IMG/VR virus record: IMGVR_UViG_3300015261_000151
Location: 1-30,322 of that record
Length of the DNA: 30,322 bases
DNA from: a virus
Direction: 5' to 3' (one strand)
Shown here: positions 21,426 to 29,400 of the stretch, piece after piece
How the letters are laid out: the number at the start of each line of letters is the position of its first letter
Numbering within the stretch: the stretch's first letter is position 1
Notes under the pieces: model-generated
Database searches by the model: none
What the model was told of the DNA's origin: nothing
What the model saw: only the letters and a program-made list of their open reading frames with translations
Program-made: the position numbers and the translations under genes

Positions 21426-22672
21426 CCCGCTCCGTCCGCGCAGCTACCGCTCGCGCCAATCTTCCGTACACGATGACCGGTGTCGAATACATCGCACCGG
21501 GCGCAGCCGTGATTGGCATCTCCAAGAACGGTGCACGATTCTACGGCTCGACGGGCAACATTCTCAAAATATGCCTCGACTTGGCCACGGCTGCTACGCC
21601 CACGTGGACCAACGTTCACGACTTCACTGCCGAAGGCGGCGCCAACCACACGGTGGGCGGCATTCACGAGATGTTCAACGGCGAGGTGTTGGTTCCCTGC
21701 ACCAATGGCAGCGGGTTCTCGGCGTTGTACGTTTCGTCAGGCTGGGCCGCAAACCCTGCCACGGCCACGTGGACGAAGGTGCTGACCGCCACCAACGGTG
21801 TATTCAGTCCTCAATATTCGCTCAGCGACTTCTGCTCCGGCACCAACGGCGTCGTGTACTTGATCGACTCCAACTCAGCGCAAACGCTGGGCGGCGAGGC
21901 AAATGCGGCCACCGATGCAACGCGCGGCGGTTTCGGTATGCTCTCCACCGATTTCGGCAAAACCTGGACCAAGGTCTTCGACCTGGTGGCCTATGCTACC
22001 TCGCGGGGCTTTCCATATGCGGCCGGCCTGCACACCCACGGTAGCTGCTACGACGAGGTCGATGACCGCATCTACCAGATATACGGCGACAACACGGGGC
22101 AGGGAAAAGACGTGGCGGGTCTTGGCTTTGCGCAGGTCGTGTACAGCGATGACCGTGGCGCTACTTGGAACCGCCTACCCAATCCGTCAAAATTCGACAC
22201 GAACGCGCCCGGCTCGGCAACCACCATACAATACATCGGCGTGGCGCCCCTGGAGACCTGCGTGCTGTTCAGTCCTGACGTCAACCAGCCTGCCGCTGCT
22301 GTGATGTACCCGCGCGCCGGGGACCGGCAATTGGGCGTAGCGCACATCAGCACAACGATCTACTACGGCGGTGTGAATGGCTACCTGCAGCGTACTGGCG
22401 TCGGCATCGACAAGCCGGTGTTCGTAGGCGGCACCGTTGTGCAGACTCAAACCGGCAGCCGCAAGGTCCAGATCCCGATGCTCCATCCAGGTCAATCTGC
22501 ATGGTCACGCCTAGACTACGATATCCCGGTGCAGTCCCCCAACATTACTGGCTACGGGTTTGGCCGCGTGTTCGGCCCGTTCGCCAACGGCCGGATTGTT
22601 GCCACTTGTCGGCATAGCGTCGGCGGCTCCGGCAACACGTTGATGCGGGCAACGCTGGTCAACCCGACGTAA
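21422..22672 (+). CDS. Asp-box (BNR/sialidase-like) beta-propeller protein
   Basis: This 416-residue, almost entirely beta-type protein has two clear Asp-boxes of the form SxDxGxTW: STDFGKTW (175-182) and SDDRGATW (242-249). Weaker copies occur near TPTWTNV and TATWTKV. Asp-boxes mark the turns of beta-propellers in sialidases and glycan-binding proteins. The arginine triad of an active sialidase is not evident, so glycan binding or a purely structural role is as likely as hydrolysis. It has no signal peptide, and its place among head genes points to a virion surface protein. The start overlaps the Fn3-like gene (ATGA). Position between capsid and connectors is unusual for this kind of protein. 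Confidence 0.75.
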   Translation: MTRSVRAATARANLPYTMTGVEYIAPGAAVIGISKNGARFYGSTGNILKICLDLATAATPTWTNVHDFTAEGGANHTVGGIHEMFNGEVLVPCTNGSGFSALYVSSGWAANPATATWTKVLTATNGVFSPQYSLSDFCSGTNGVVYLIDSNSAQTLGGEANAATDATRGGFGMLSTDFGKTWTKVFDLVAYATSRGFPYAAGLHTHGSCYDEVDDRIYQIYGDNTGQGKDVAGLGFAQVVYSDDRGATWNRLPNPSKFDTNAPGSATTIQYIGVAPLETCVLFSPDVNQPAAAVMYPRAGDRQLGVAHISTTIYYGGVNGYLQRTGVGIDKPVFVGGTVVQTQTGSRKVQIPMLHPGQSAWSRLDYDIPVQSPNITGYGFGRVFGPFANGRIVATCRHSVGGSGNTLMRATLVNPT

Positions 22673-22681
22673 GGAGATCGG

Positions 22682-22756
22682 ATGTCTCTCATCATCGAAA
22701 CCGGCGCCGGCCTGCCGGATGCTGACAGCTATGCCAGTGTGGCGGTGCTGCCATGA
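22682..22756 (+). pseudogene. 24-codon 5' remnant of a DnaT-like/head gene
   Basis: A strong ribosome site (AAGGAG) precedes ATG 22682, but the frame stops after 24 residues (MSLIIETGAGLPDADSYASV...). This start matches the usual N-terminus of the phage DnaT-like (DnaT_2) family protein, normally about 150-200 residues, encoded between capsid and connector in related phages. The rest is missing. The stop overlaps the next start (ATGA), so the stub now serves to couple translation of the connector gene. I read it as a deletion scar. Confidence 0.65.
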
Positions 22757-23334
22757 CTATGGTGCGCACCATCGCCCCCACCGTGCTGGCCGTGGACCTG
22801 GCGCTGATCAAGAAAAACATGGTTATCGACGGCGACTACATGGACGATATCGTCAAAGGGTGGGCGCGTGGCGTGATCGCGCAGCTCGAGCACGATATCG
22901 GACAATGCCTGATGGAGCAGACCTGGCGTGTGACACTGCCTGCGTTCACCAGCATGGTCCGATTGCCCCACCCTGCTATTAGCGTCAACTCGGTCAAATA
23001 CATTGATGCCGACGGCATCGAGAAGACCATGGTCACGAATGATTATCGGTTGGAGGTTGAAGCCTACAGGTCCATCCTGCGGCCAGCGCGCGGCGCTGGC
23101 TGGCCGGCCACCTACGTTGATGCATTCGCCGATCCAGAGGATCAGCCACCGGCGGTGTTTGTTGAGGTGAAGTGCGGCTACGGCACGACCCCGGATGCTA
23201 CGCCGGAAACCGCCCAGCTATTCATTCTCGCAAAGCTCGTCGAACAGTTCGATCCAATAACCCGGCTCGAACGCAACACCGTTCAATCCGACTACCTTAA
23301 TGGGTTGGTCGATGATCTTAGGACCTACGCATGA
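22753..23334 (+). CDS. head-tail connector (phiE125 gp8 family)
   Basis: This 193-residue protein resembles the phiE125 gp8/gp6-like connector group. It begins MTMVRTIAPTVLAVDLALIK, with a helical DYMDDIVKGWARGVIAQLEH, a conserved QTWRVTLPAF and ILRPARGAGWPATY segments, VFVEVKCGYG, and a helical end. It should form the ring below the portal that closes the head and offers the tail docking site. It starts inside the stop of the truncated ORF and overlaps the closure gene by four bases. Confidence 0.85.
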   Translation: MTMVRTIAPTVLAVDLALIKKNMVIDGDYMDDIVKGWARGVIAQLEHDIGQCLMEQTWRVTLPAFTSMVRLPHPAISVNSVKYIDADGIEKTMVTNDYRLEVEAYRSILRPARGAGWPATYVDAFADPEDQPPAVFVEVKCGYGTTPDATPETAQLFILAKLVEQFDPITRLERNTVQSDYLNGLVDDLRTYA

Positions 23335-23669
23335 GCCTCGCTGCCCGATTAAGCCGTAATCGAATCACGCTGCAGGTGCTCGCGTCTGGGCGGGATGGGG
23401 CTGGCCAGCCAATCGAGACGTGGGCAAACTTCGTCACTGATACGCCTGATGGCATGATCGGCGCCGAACTCCGCGACGTCTCCGGCCGCGAATTCGTGGC
23501 CGCCGGCGCCACGCAGAATGAGGTGCTTACCACGATCACTATCCGGTACCGCGCCGGCGTGCTGCCGAAGATGCGCGTGTTGCATGGCGCGGACATCTAT
23601 GGCGTTGAGGCGGTGCTCGGGCAGGACCGGCGGACTTTGGCGCTGATGTGCTCGAGAGGCGTGGCGTGA
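23331..23669 (+). CDS. head closure protein (SPP1 gp16-like)
   Basis: This 112-residue, beta-barrel-type protein fits the head-tail joining family: RLSRNRITLQVLASGRDGAG, then QPIETWANFVTDTP, a central VSGREFVAAGATQNEVLTTI and YRAGVLPKMRVLHGADIYGV. In SPP1-like phages this ring stops DNA leakage after packaging. The start overlaps the previous gene (ATGA), and its end overlaps the next start (GTGA). Confidence 0.87.
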   Translation: MSLAARLSRNRITLQVLASGRDGAGQPIETWANFVTDTPDGMIGAELRDVSGREFVAAGATQNEVLTTITIRYRAGVLPKMRVLHGADIYGVEAVLGQDRRTLALMCSRGVA

Positions 23670-24127
23670 GCTTCAGCATCGATCTGTCCCAGTTCACCGG
23701 CCTGCGGGAGGCTGTGAGCAAATTTGGCGACGCCATCAAGGATGAAGTGGCCATTGAGGGCGCCGCCAGTATGGCGCTGGTGATTTATGAAGACGCTCGC
23801 TCCAACGTGCCGGTATCCACCAAACCCCATTATTTCTACGGTCGAAACTCTAAAAGAACGGGCGTCCGATACCTCATCCAGCCTGGCACGTTGAAGGCAG
23901 CGATTTACCGGGTGTTCTCGCCTGAGCGATCGACCCCAACGTACAAGCTGTACCGCATCAGCTGGAACCACACAAAGGCGCCGCACGGTGCAATGGTGGA
24001 ATTCGGCACCTCCCGCGCGCCAGCCCATCCGTTCATGCAGCCGGCACTCGCGCGGATGGATGATGCGATCACTGCTGGCAACGCCCGGATGGCGGCGAAG
24101 CTGGCGCAAATTAAAGGAAGGTCATGA
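23666..24127 (+). CDS. HK97 gp10-like tail component
   Basis: This 153-residue protein fits the HK97 gp10 family: an N-terminal helix (TGLREAVSKFGDAIKDEVAI), the short basic loop STKPHYFYGRNSKR and the hallmark C-terminal AMVEFGTSRAPAHPFMQPAL. The family sits between head closure and tail terminator and joins tail to head. The start is GTG 23666, overlapping the previous stop; an ATG at 23648 would extend into the upstream gene. The stop overlaps the next ATG by four bases. Confidence 0.88.
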   Translation: MSFSIDLSQFTGLREAVSKFGDAIKDEVAIEGAASMALVIYEDARSNVPVSTKPHYFYGRNSKRTGVRYLIQPGTLKAAIYRVFSPERSTPTYKLYRISWNHTKAPHGAMVEFGTSRAPAHPFMQPALARMDDAITAGNARMAAKLAQIKGRS

Positions 24128-24474
24128 ATGTTGATGTGCAAATTAAATCCGTCCTGGCGTCCTTGGTGGGCGACCGGGTTTATCCGGACGTAGCTCCGGA
24201 AGGCACCCTGCGTCCATACCTCACTTATCAGCAGACAGGCGGGGATGCGTTGAACTATTTGGAAGGCGGGGTTCCTGGAAAGCGTAACGCCCGTATCCAG
24301 GTCAATGCATGGGCCGATACCCGGCTCGCGGCGTCCGAATTGAGCGAGCAGGCGGAGGATGCCCTTCGGCTGGCTGCGAGCTTGCAGGCTAAAGTACTTG
24401 GCGCCCGGGTGTCGATCTACGAAGAGGACACTAAGCTGCGCGGAGCACGTCAGGCCTTCTCGGTCTGGTACTGA
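24124..24474 (+). CDS. tail terminator (DUF3168)
   Basis: This 116-residue protein matches the DUF3168 tail-completion family, the likely counterpart of lambda gpU: VQIKSVLASLVGDRVYPDVA, a RPYLTYQQTGG strand, then RIQVNAWADTRLAASELSEQ and the C-terminal YEEDTKLRGARQAFSVWY. It caps the tail tube once it reaches its final length. The ATG overlaps the previous stop. Confidence 0.88.
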   Translation: MNVDVQIKSVLASLVGDRVYPDVAPEGTLRPYLTYQQTGGDALNYLEGGVPGKRNARIQVNAWADTRLAASELSEQAEDALRLAASLQAKVLGARVSIYEEDTKLRGARQAFSVWY

Positions 24475-24475
24475 C

Positions 24476-24922
24476 ATGGGGCCACATCCGATTTGCCTGG
24501 TCGGCAGTATGCTCCTGGTGGCGCCGATGCGTCCTGGGGCGCAAACGCTCGCTGCCTACGCCGCACTCGAATACACGCAGGTGCGCGGCTTAAAAGTGGT
24601 GGGTGAGCTGGGTAACCAGTACGGCACCGTGCCCCGCAACCATATTGGGCTGGTGCGACCCTATCAGGCAATGACCGGCGCGCTCGCCGAGTTGTCGCTG
24701 CAGGTCGAGCTGATCCGAATCGCGGATGCCGGGCAGGAGATCCTGCGCGCGGCTGTTGGCATTACGCCTGGCTACAGCTACTGCGCCCGTCGCCCTGACG
24801 GCTCGGAACTGTACTTCTCAGGCGAAATTAATGCCTTGATGAACGGCGCTTTCGAGGCGAAATCGATAGCCGAGCAGCGCTGCACAATGGCGATCACCAG
24901 TAAGGTTTTCGAAACCAACTAA
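24476..24922 (+). CDS. unknown tail-region protein, 148 aa
   Basis: This 148-residue protein lies between the tail terminator and tail tube genes. It is mostly beta-type (VRGLKVVGELGNQYGTVPRN, then LAELSLQVELIRIADAGQEI) and ends in MAITSKVFETN. The shape recalls a second, tube-like or tail-completion protein, but I find no firm family match. The ATG at 24476 overlaps no stop and has a weak ribosome site; it begins one base after the previous stop. A strong terminator follows, so it ends this sub-cassette. Confidence 0.6.
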   Translation: MGPHPICLVGSMLLVAPMRPGAQTLAAYAALEYTQVRGLKVVGELGNQYGTVPRNHIGLVRPYQAMTGALAELSLQVELIRIADAGQEILRAAVGITPGYSYCARRPDGSELYFSGEINALMNGAFEAKSIAEQRCTMAITSKVFETN

Positions 24923-24941
24923 GCGATTTTTTAGTAGCTAC

Positions 24942-24969
24942 AAGCCAGCCTGAACCGCTGGCTTTTTTT
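24942..24969 (+). terminator. intrinsic terminator before tail tube
   Basis: AAGCCAGC and GCTGGCTT pair perfectly over eight bases with a seven-base loop and a T7 run. It is a strong rho-independent terminator. Confidence 0.88.
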
Positions 24970-25024
24970 ACGCCCGTATGGGCTCACAACATCGGTCCAG
25001 AGCGATCGGAAAGGAATTACCACC

Positions 25025-25672
25025 ATGGCTGTCTCCCTCCCCAACGGCGCCAAACTGGCGCTCGCAGTTACTTACGGCGCAGCGATCGCCGTCACCGCCG
25101 CTTCGAATGCTGCGCCGGCTGTGCTGTCCGCCGCAGCGCATGGCCTCGTCAACGGCGACTACGTGGAAGTCAGTTCCAACTGGGGCAAGCTGAATAACCG
25201 CGTATTCCGCGTGACCACGTCGGCTGCAGGCACTTTCGAACTGGAAAGTACGGACACTACCGATCTGAAATTGTTCCCCGCCGGGCGCGCCAATATCAGT
25301 GTGCGCAAGATCGCAACGAAAGAGCAGATCACCCAGGTGATCTCCAGCACCAGTTCGGGCGGCGAAATGGCCTTCGCCGAAGTGAGCTTCCTGGAAGAGA
25401 GCGACAGCTTCCAGCTGCCAACGCAGGCCAGCGCGCAGTCGATCGCCTTGTCCCTGGCCGATGATCCTTCGCTGCCTGGCTACAAGGCCGTCAAGGCTGC
25501 CGCTGATGCCCGCGCGATTCGCGCGCTGATCTGCACGTTGCCAACTGGCTCCGAGATCATCTACAACGCCTACGTGTCGCTGAACGAAACGCCGACCCTG
25601 ACCAAAAACGAAGTGATGGCCGTGACGGCGACCTTCAGCTTGCGCGCGCCGCCAGTCCGCTACTCCGCCTGA
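25025..25672 (+). CDS. major tail tube protein
   Basis: This 215-residue protein resembles the lambda gpV-like tail tube family. It begins MAVSLPNGAKLALAVTYGAA, contains beta segments such as VFRVTTSAAGTFELESTDTT and AFAEVSFLEESDSFQLPTQA, and closes with TKNEVMAVTATFSLRAPPVR. It polymerises around the tape measure as stacked hexamers. No sheath gene lies next to it, so the tail is not contractile. The ATG follows AAAGGAATT. Confidence 0.85.
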   Translation: MAVSLPNGAKLALAVTYGAAIAVTAASNAAPAVLSAAAHGLVNGDYVEVSSNWGKLNNRVFRVTTSAAGTFELESTDTTDLKLFPAGRANISVRKIATKEQITQVISSTSSGGEMAFAEVSFLEESDSFQLPTQASAQSIALSLADDPSLPGYKAVKAAADARAIRALICTLPTGSEIIYNAYVSLNETPTLTKNEVMAVTATFSLRAPPVRYSA

Positions 25673-25697
25673 TTCAGGCGCCAACCGCGTTACCCAG

Positions 25698-25719
25698 CCC
25701 GCCACTCGGCGGGTGTTTT
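25698..25719 (+). terminator. intrinsic terminator after tail tube
   Basis: CCCGCC and GGCGGG pair around ACTC, followed by TGTTTT. The T-run is imperfect, so it may be only partly efficient. Such leakage would lower expression after the abundant tube protein. Confidence 0.7.
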
Positions 25720-25773
25720 ATGCCCGCTCGGTCGCACCTTGTCGGGTCTTTTTCTTCCTATTGAAAGCACAAA

Positions 25774-26091
25774 ATGGCAAAGCAAAAATTCAACCTGAAC
25801 CCCAACCCGACCTTCAAAGCCAAAGTGGCGATTCCTGTCGCTGGCGGTAAGTCGGCCGACATCGAGTTCACCTTCAAGCATCGAAGCAAGGATGCGCTGA
25901 AAGATTTCATCGACGAAATGAAGGAAAAGGAAGATTTGGAGCTGCTCCAGGATCTGGTCACTGGCTGGGACATCGATGACCCGTTCGATGCCGAATCCCT
26001 GGAAAAGCTGGTTCAAAACTACCCCGGCTCGGCGCTCGCCATCTACCAGGCCTACATGGTTGAAATGTCGGGCGCTCGCGCAAAAAACTGA
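25774..26091 (+). CDS. tail assembly chaperone G-like
   Basis: This 105-residue protein corresponds to lambda gpG. It begins MAKQKFNLNPNPTFKAKVAI, has a basic/acidic helical middle (RSKDALKDFIDEMKEKEDLE) and ends ARAKN. It binds the tape measure and guides tube assembly. The last codons contain the slippery heptamer A AAA AAC at 26082-26088 directly before the TGA, so part of the ribosomes should enter the T-like frame. Confidence 0.88.
   Translation: MAKQKFNLNPNPTFKAKVAIPVAGGKSADIEFTFKHRSKDALKDFIDEMKEKEDLELLQDLVTGWDIDDPFDAESLEKLVQNYPGSALAIYQAYMVEMSGARAKN
26082..26088 (+). promoter_or_regulatory. -1 programmed frameshift slippery site
   Basis: AAAAAAC is read in the zero frame as gcA AAA AAC TGA. 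A -1 slip gives AAA AAA CTG ATC and continues openly through the DUF1799-like frame to 26402. The heptamer has the canonical X XXY YYZ form, and the stop follows it at once. This is the lambda G/GT arrangement. Confidence 0.88.
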
Positions 26092-26402
26092 TCGCCGTCG
26101 CCACGCGGATGTACGAGCGCGCCCCGGACGAAAAGGAACTGGCGGCGTTCGGCATGACCCTCGAGGACGTGGCGGCGGAGCCGGTCGATATCTGGCCCGA
26201 GCATGTACAGGCTTTCGAGCTGTTCAATTTCATGGGCACCCAGTGGCGCACCGGCATGTCAGGGCCGACAGGCCTCGACTACGGCGTCATGTACCGGAAG
26301 ATGGACCGCATGAAGCTTTCCGAACAGGAATACGACCAGCTTGAGGCTGATGTAATGCTGATGGAGCGGACTGCTCTCGCATGCATCCACGAAAAAGAAT
26401 GA
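26088..26402 (+). CDS. frameshift extension T-like (DUF1799) of tail chaperone
   Basis: This frame adds about 104 residues to the G-like chaperone after a -1 shift, giving a GT-like fusion of about 209 residues. It contains RMYERAPDEKELAAFGMTLE, DIWPEHVQAFELFNFMGTQW, and a helical LSEQEYDQLEADVMLMERTA, which resembles the DUF1799 tail family. An internal ATG at 26109 could give a 97-residue product, but it lacks a clear ribosome site, which favours frameshift expression. The fusion should contact tube protein while the shorter G coats the tape measure. Confidence 0.82.
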   Translation: MIAVATRMYERAPDEKELAAFGMTLEDVAAEPVDIWPEHVQAFELFNFMGTQWRTGMSGPTGLDYGVMYRKMDRMKLSEQEYDQLEADVMLMERTALACIHEKE

Positions 26403-26422
26403 CTCTAGTGTGTTGATAATCC

Positions 26423-26445
26423 GCCACCGGTGAGGTGGCATTTTT
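26423..26445 (+). terminator. intrinsic terminator before tape measure
   Basis: GCCACC and GGTGGC pair around GGTGA, followed by ATTTTT. It stands between the chaperone and tape measure genes and should limit tape measure expression. Confidence 0.7.
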
Positions 26446-26458
26446 ATTGGGAAACCCC

Positions 26459-29400
26459 ATGTCCGAAACTCTTGGCAGTGCAACAATCGAGGTAGGCGTT
26501 AACTCCGCCGGCGTCGAAGCGGGCATGAACCGCATCGACAGCTCGATTGCGCGCACTGGGCGGAACCTGGACAACCTGGGGGGGCGGGGTGCCGAAAACC
26601 TGAACCGCGTCGGCAGCGGTGCAGACGCGGCAGCGAGCCGCGTTGACGCCGCGACGCGCAACATCGCCGGTGCCGTCGAGCGCGCCAACGCTGCGCTGGT
26701 GGCCGGCAAGAAATCGAGCAGCGACTATTTCGAGGAACTGGCCCGCAGCCGCGGCGCCGACTTGCTGAAGCTGGCGCCCCTCATCGCGCAACTGCGCGAA
26801 ACCGAAGCGGCTCAGGCGCGCGCTAAGGCTGCTACCGACGCTACCACTGCTGCGCAAGTTGCAGCAGCCGAGGCGGCCCGCACCCAGGCTACGGCTCTTC
26901 GCGAAGCCGCGCAAGCGCAAAACGTGCGGGAGAATTTTCTTGCCGGCTTGCGTGAACAAATCCAACTCTTTGGCAAGAGTGCCGACGAGGTCACACGGTA
27001 CAGGGCAGCGCAAGCCGGCTTGGCCGGATCCGCCGAGCCGCTTATCCTTGAACTGCGCCAGCTTCGTGATGCCCACGAGGCCGCCAACGCCGCGCAGCAG
27101 CAGGCGGCCCAGCGCCGCGCTTCTGGTGACGCCATGCTGGCGAACCTGCGCGAGCAGATTGCCCTGCAGGGCAAGACCGTTGAAGAGGTGCTGCGCTATC
27201 GTGCGGCGCTCGCCGGCACCAGTGCCGATGCCGAGCCGCTAATTCAGCAACTCCAGCGCGTCAAGGCTGGGCAGGAAGCTGCCACCGAGGCCGCCCGGGC
27301 GCTGGCTGCTGCTCGGCAGCAGGCCGCCCAGACACAGGCCACCGGCGAGGCATTTCTCGCTAATCTCCGCGAGCAAGCGGCGCTGTACGGGAAGTCGGCG
27401 GAGGAGGTGCTGCGGTACCGTGCCGCCCAGCTTGGCCTGACCGGCATCGCCGCTCCGTTGCTGGCGCAACTGCAAAGCGTAAAGGCTGCGCAGGACGCGG
27501 TCACCGCATCAGCGCGCGCGACCGCCGAGGCGCAGCGCCAGGCCGCCCAGGTGCAGTCGGGCAAGGATTCGTTCGTGGCCAGCCTACAGCAGCAAGCCGC
27601 TGCCATCGGCAAGACCCGTGTCGAGCTGCTCGAGCTCCAGGCTGCCCAAATGGGCGTGACCGCGCAGTCTGCACCGTTCATCCAGCGGCTCCGTGAGGCC
27701 GAGCAGGGGCTGAACAACGCTGGCATGTCGGCGCGCGCCAACGCAGCCGCGCTGCGTGGCGTTCCCGCGCAATTCACCGACATCATCGTAAGCCTGCAAG
27801 GTGGCCAGGCACCGCTGACGGTGCTGCTGCAGCAAGGCGGCCAGTTGAAGGATATGTTCGGCGGCGCTGGCAACGCAGCTAAGGCCCTGGGCGGCTACGT
27901 CCTCGGCCTGATCAACCCGTACACCGTCGCGGCGGCCGCCGCTGTTGCTCTCGGCGTTGCGTACTACCAAGGGCAGGCCGAAGCCAAGGCGTTTGCCCTG
28001 TCGATCGCAATGACCGGCAATGTAGCCGGTGTGAGTGCTGGCCAGCTTGGGGACATGGCAAAGGCCGCATCCGAGGCCGCCGGAACTCAGGGCAAGAACG
28101 CCGAGGTACTCGCGCAACTAGTCGGTACCGGCAAGGTGGGCGCCGACCAGTTGGTGGCGGCGTCGGTCGCGGCAGTGCGGTCCCAAAAGTTCCTTGGCAT
28201 CGAGGTCGAGAATACCGTCAAGGCATACGCGGACCTGGGCGCCGATCCGCTCAAGGCCACGCTCAAACTGAGCGAGCAATATGGCTACCTCACGCTGTCC
28301 ACGTATCAGCAAATCAAAGCGCTTGAGAATCAGGGGCGCACACTCGACGCCGCCAAGATCGCGCAAGCAGCCTACGGTGACGCCATGCTCAAAAAGAGCA
28401 AGGATGTTGAGGCATCGCTCGGCACGCTGTCGCGCGCCTGGAATAGTGTCACCAGCGGCGCCAAGTCGGCGTGGGATGCCATGCTGGACGTGGGCCGGCA
28501 GGAAAGCCTGGGCGAAAAGTTGGAAAAGGCCGAAGAGCGCGTGAAGAAAGCGAAGCTGGCATTTTTCTCGTTCGCTGGCAGCAATGCCCAAAAGCAAGCT
28601 GAACTAGAGTCTGCTGAGCGGGATCGCGACAGCTTGCTGAATCAGCGCAAGGTGGCCGCCCTCAAGGCTGAGCAGGAAGGGGCTGACCAGCGCCGCAACA
28701 GGGCTGCCATCGAGTTCGCCGAGCAGGAGGAGAAGTACCTGACTCGCCGCGAGCAGATGGAGCGCGAGATCGAGAAGGCGCGTACCTTGCGTACGGCAGC
28801 CGCTCCGGCCGGTGAAAATGCAATCGTCACAGAAGAGGCTATCCAGAAGCGAATCGCCCAGATCAAGGCGAAGTACGTCGATGTGAACAATGCTGGCATC
28901 GCGTCGCAGATTGGCGCGGTACAGCGCCTTGGCGAAGTGCAAGATGAGGTGGCCAAGCGCGCCCGAATCAACCTTGACATGCAGCAGCAAAGCGGTGGCG
29001 TGCAATCGCTGGACAAGCGTATTGCCTATGCCGAGGCCGTAGCGAAAATGGATGAAGAGGCGATCCAGCGCGAGAAGTCCCGCGCGCTGCAGCGCCTGGC
29101 AATCACCGCCACAGAGACCGTCTCAGCAGATCAGCAGGGCGCGCAGCAGGAGAAGCTTGCCGCCTTGCGTGGGCAGATTTCCAAGGCCGACCAAGAAATC
29201 CTCACACGCCGTGCAGAATTGTCCAAAGAAGTGTCGGCGATGGAAATCGCTGATAGCCGCGCTGCGATGGAGGCGCTGGATAAGCTGAGCGAGGCCCGCT
29301 TTGCCGAGGTGGCTTCGCTGGAGGGCCAATTGCAGGCGCAGCGCGACGCCAACGCTGTCATCGGGTTGACCGCTCAGCAGGCGGCTGCATACAACCGCAA

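Noticed and set aside
26109-26402. Independent gene starting at ATG 26109
   Set aside because: No clear ribosome site, while the same frame is open back to a canonical slippery heptamer. Frameshift expression explains it better.
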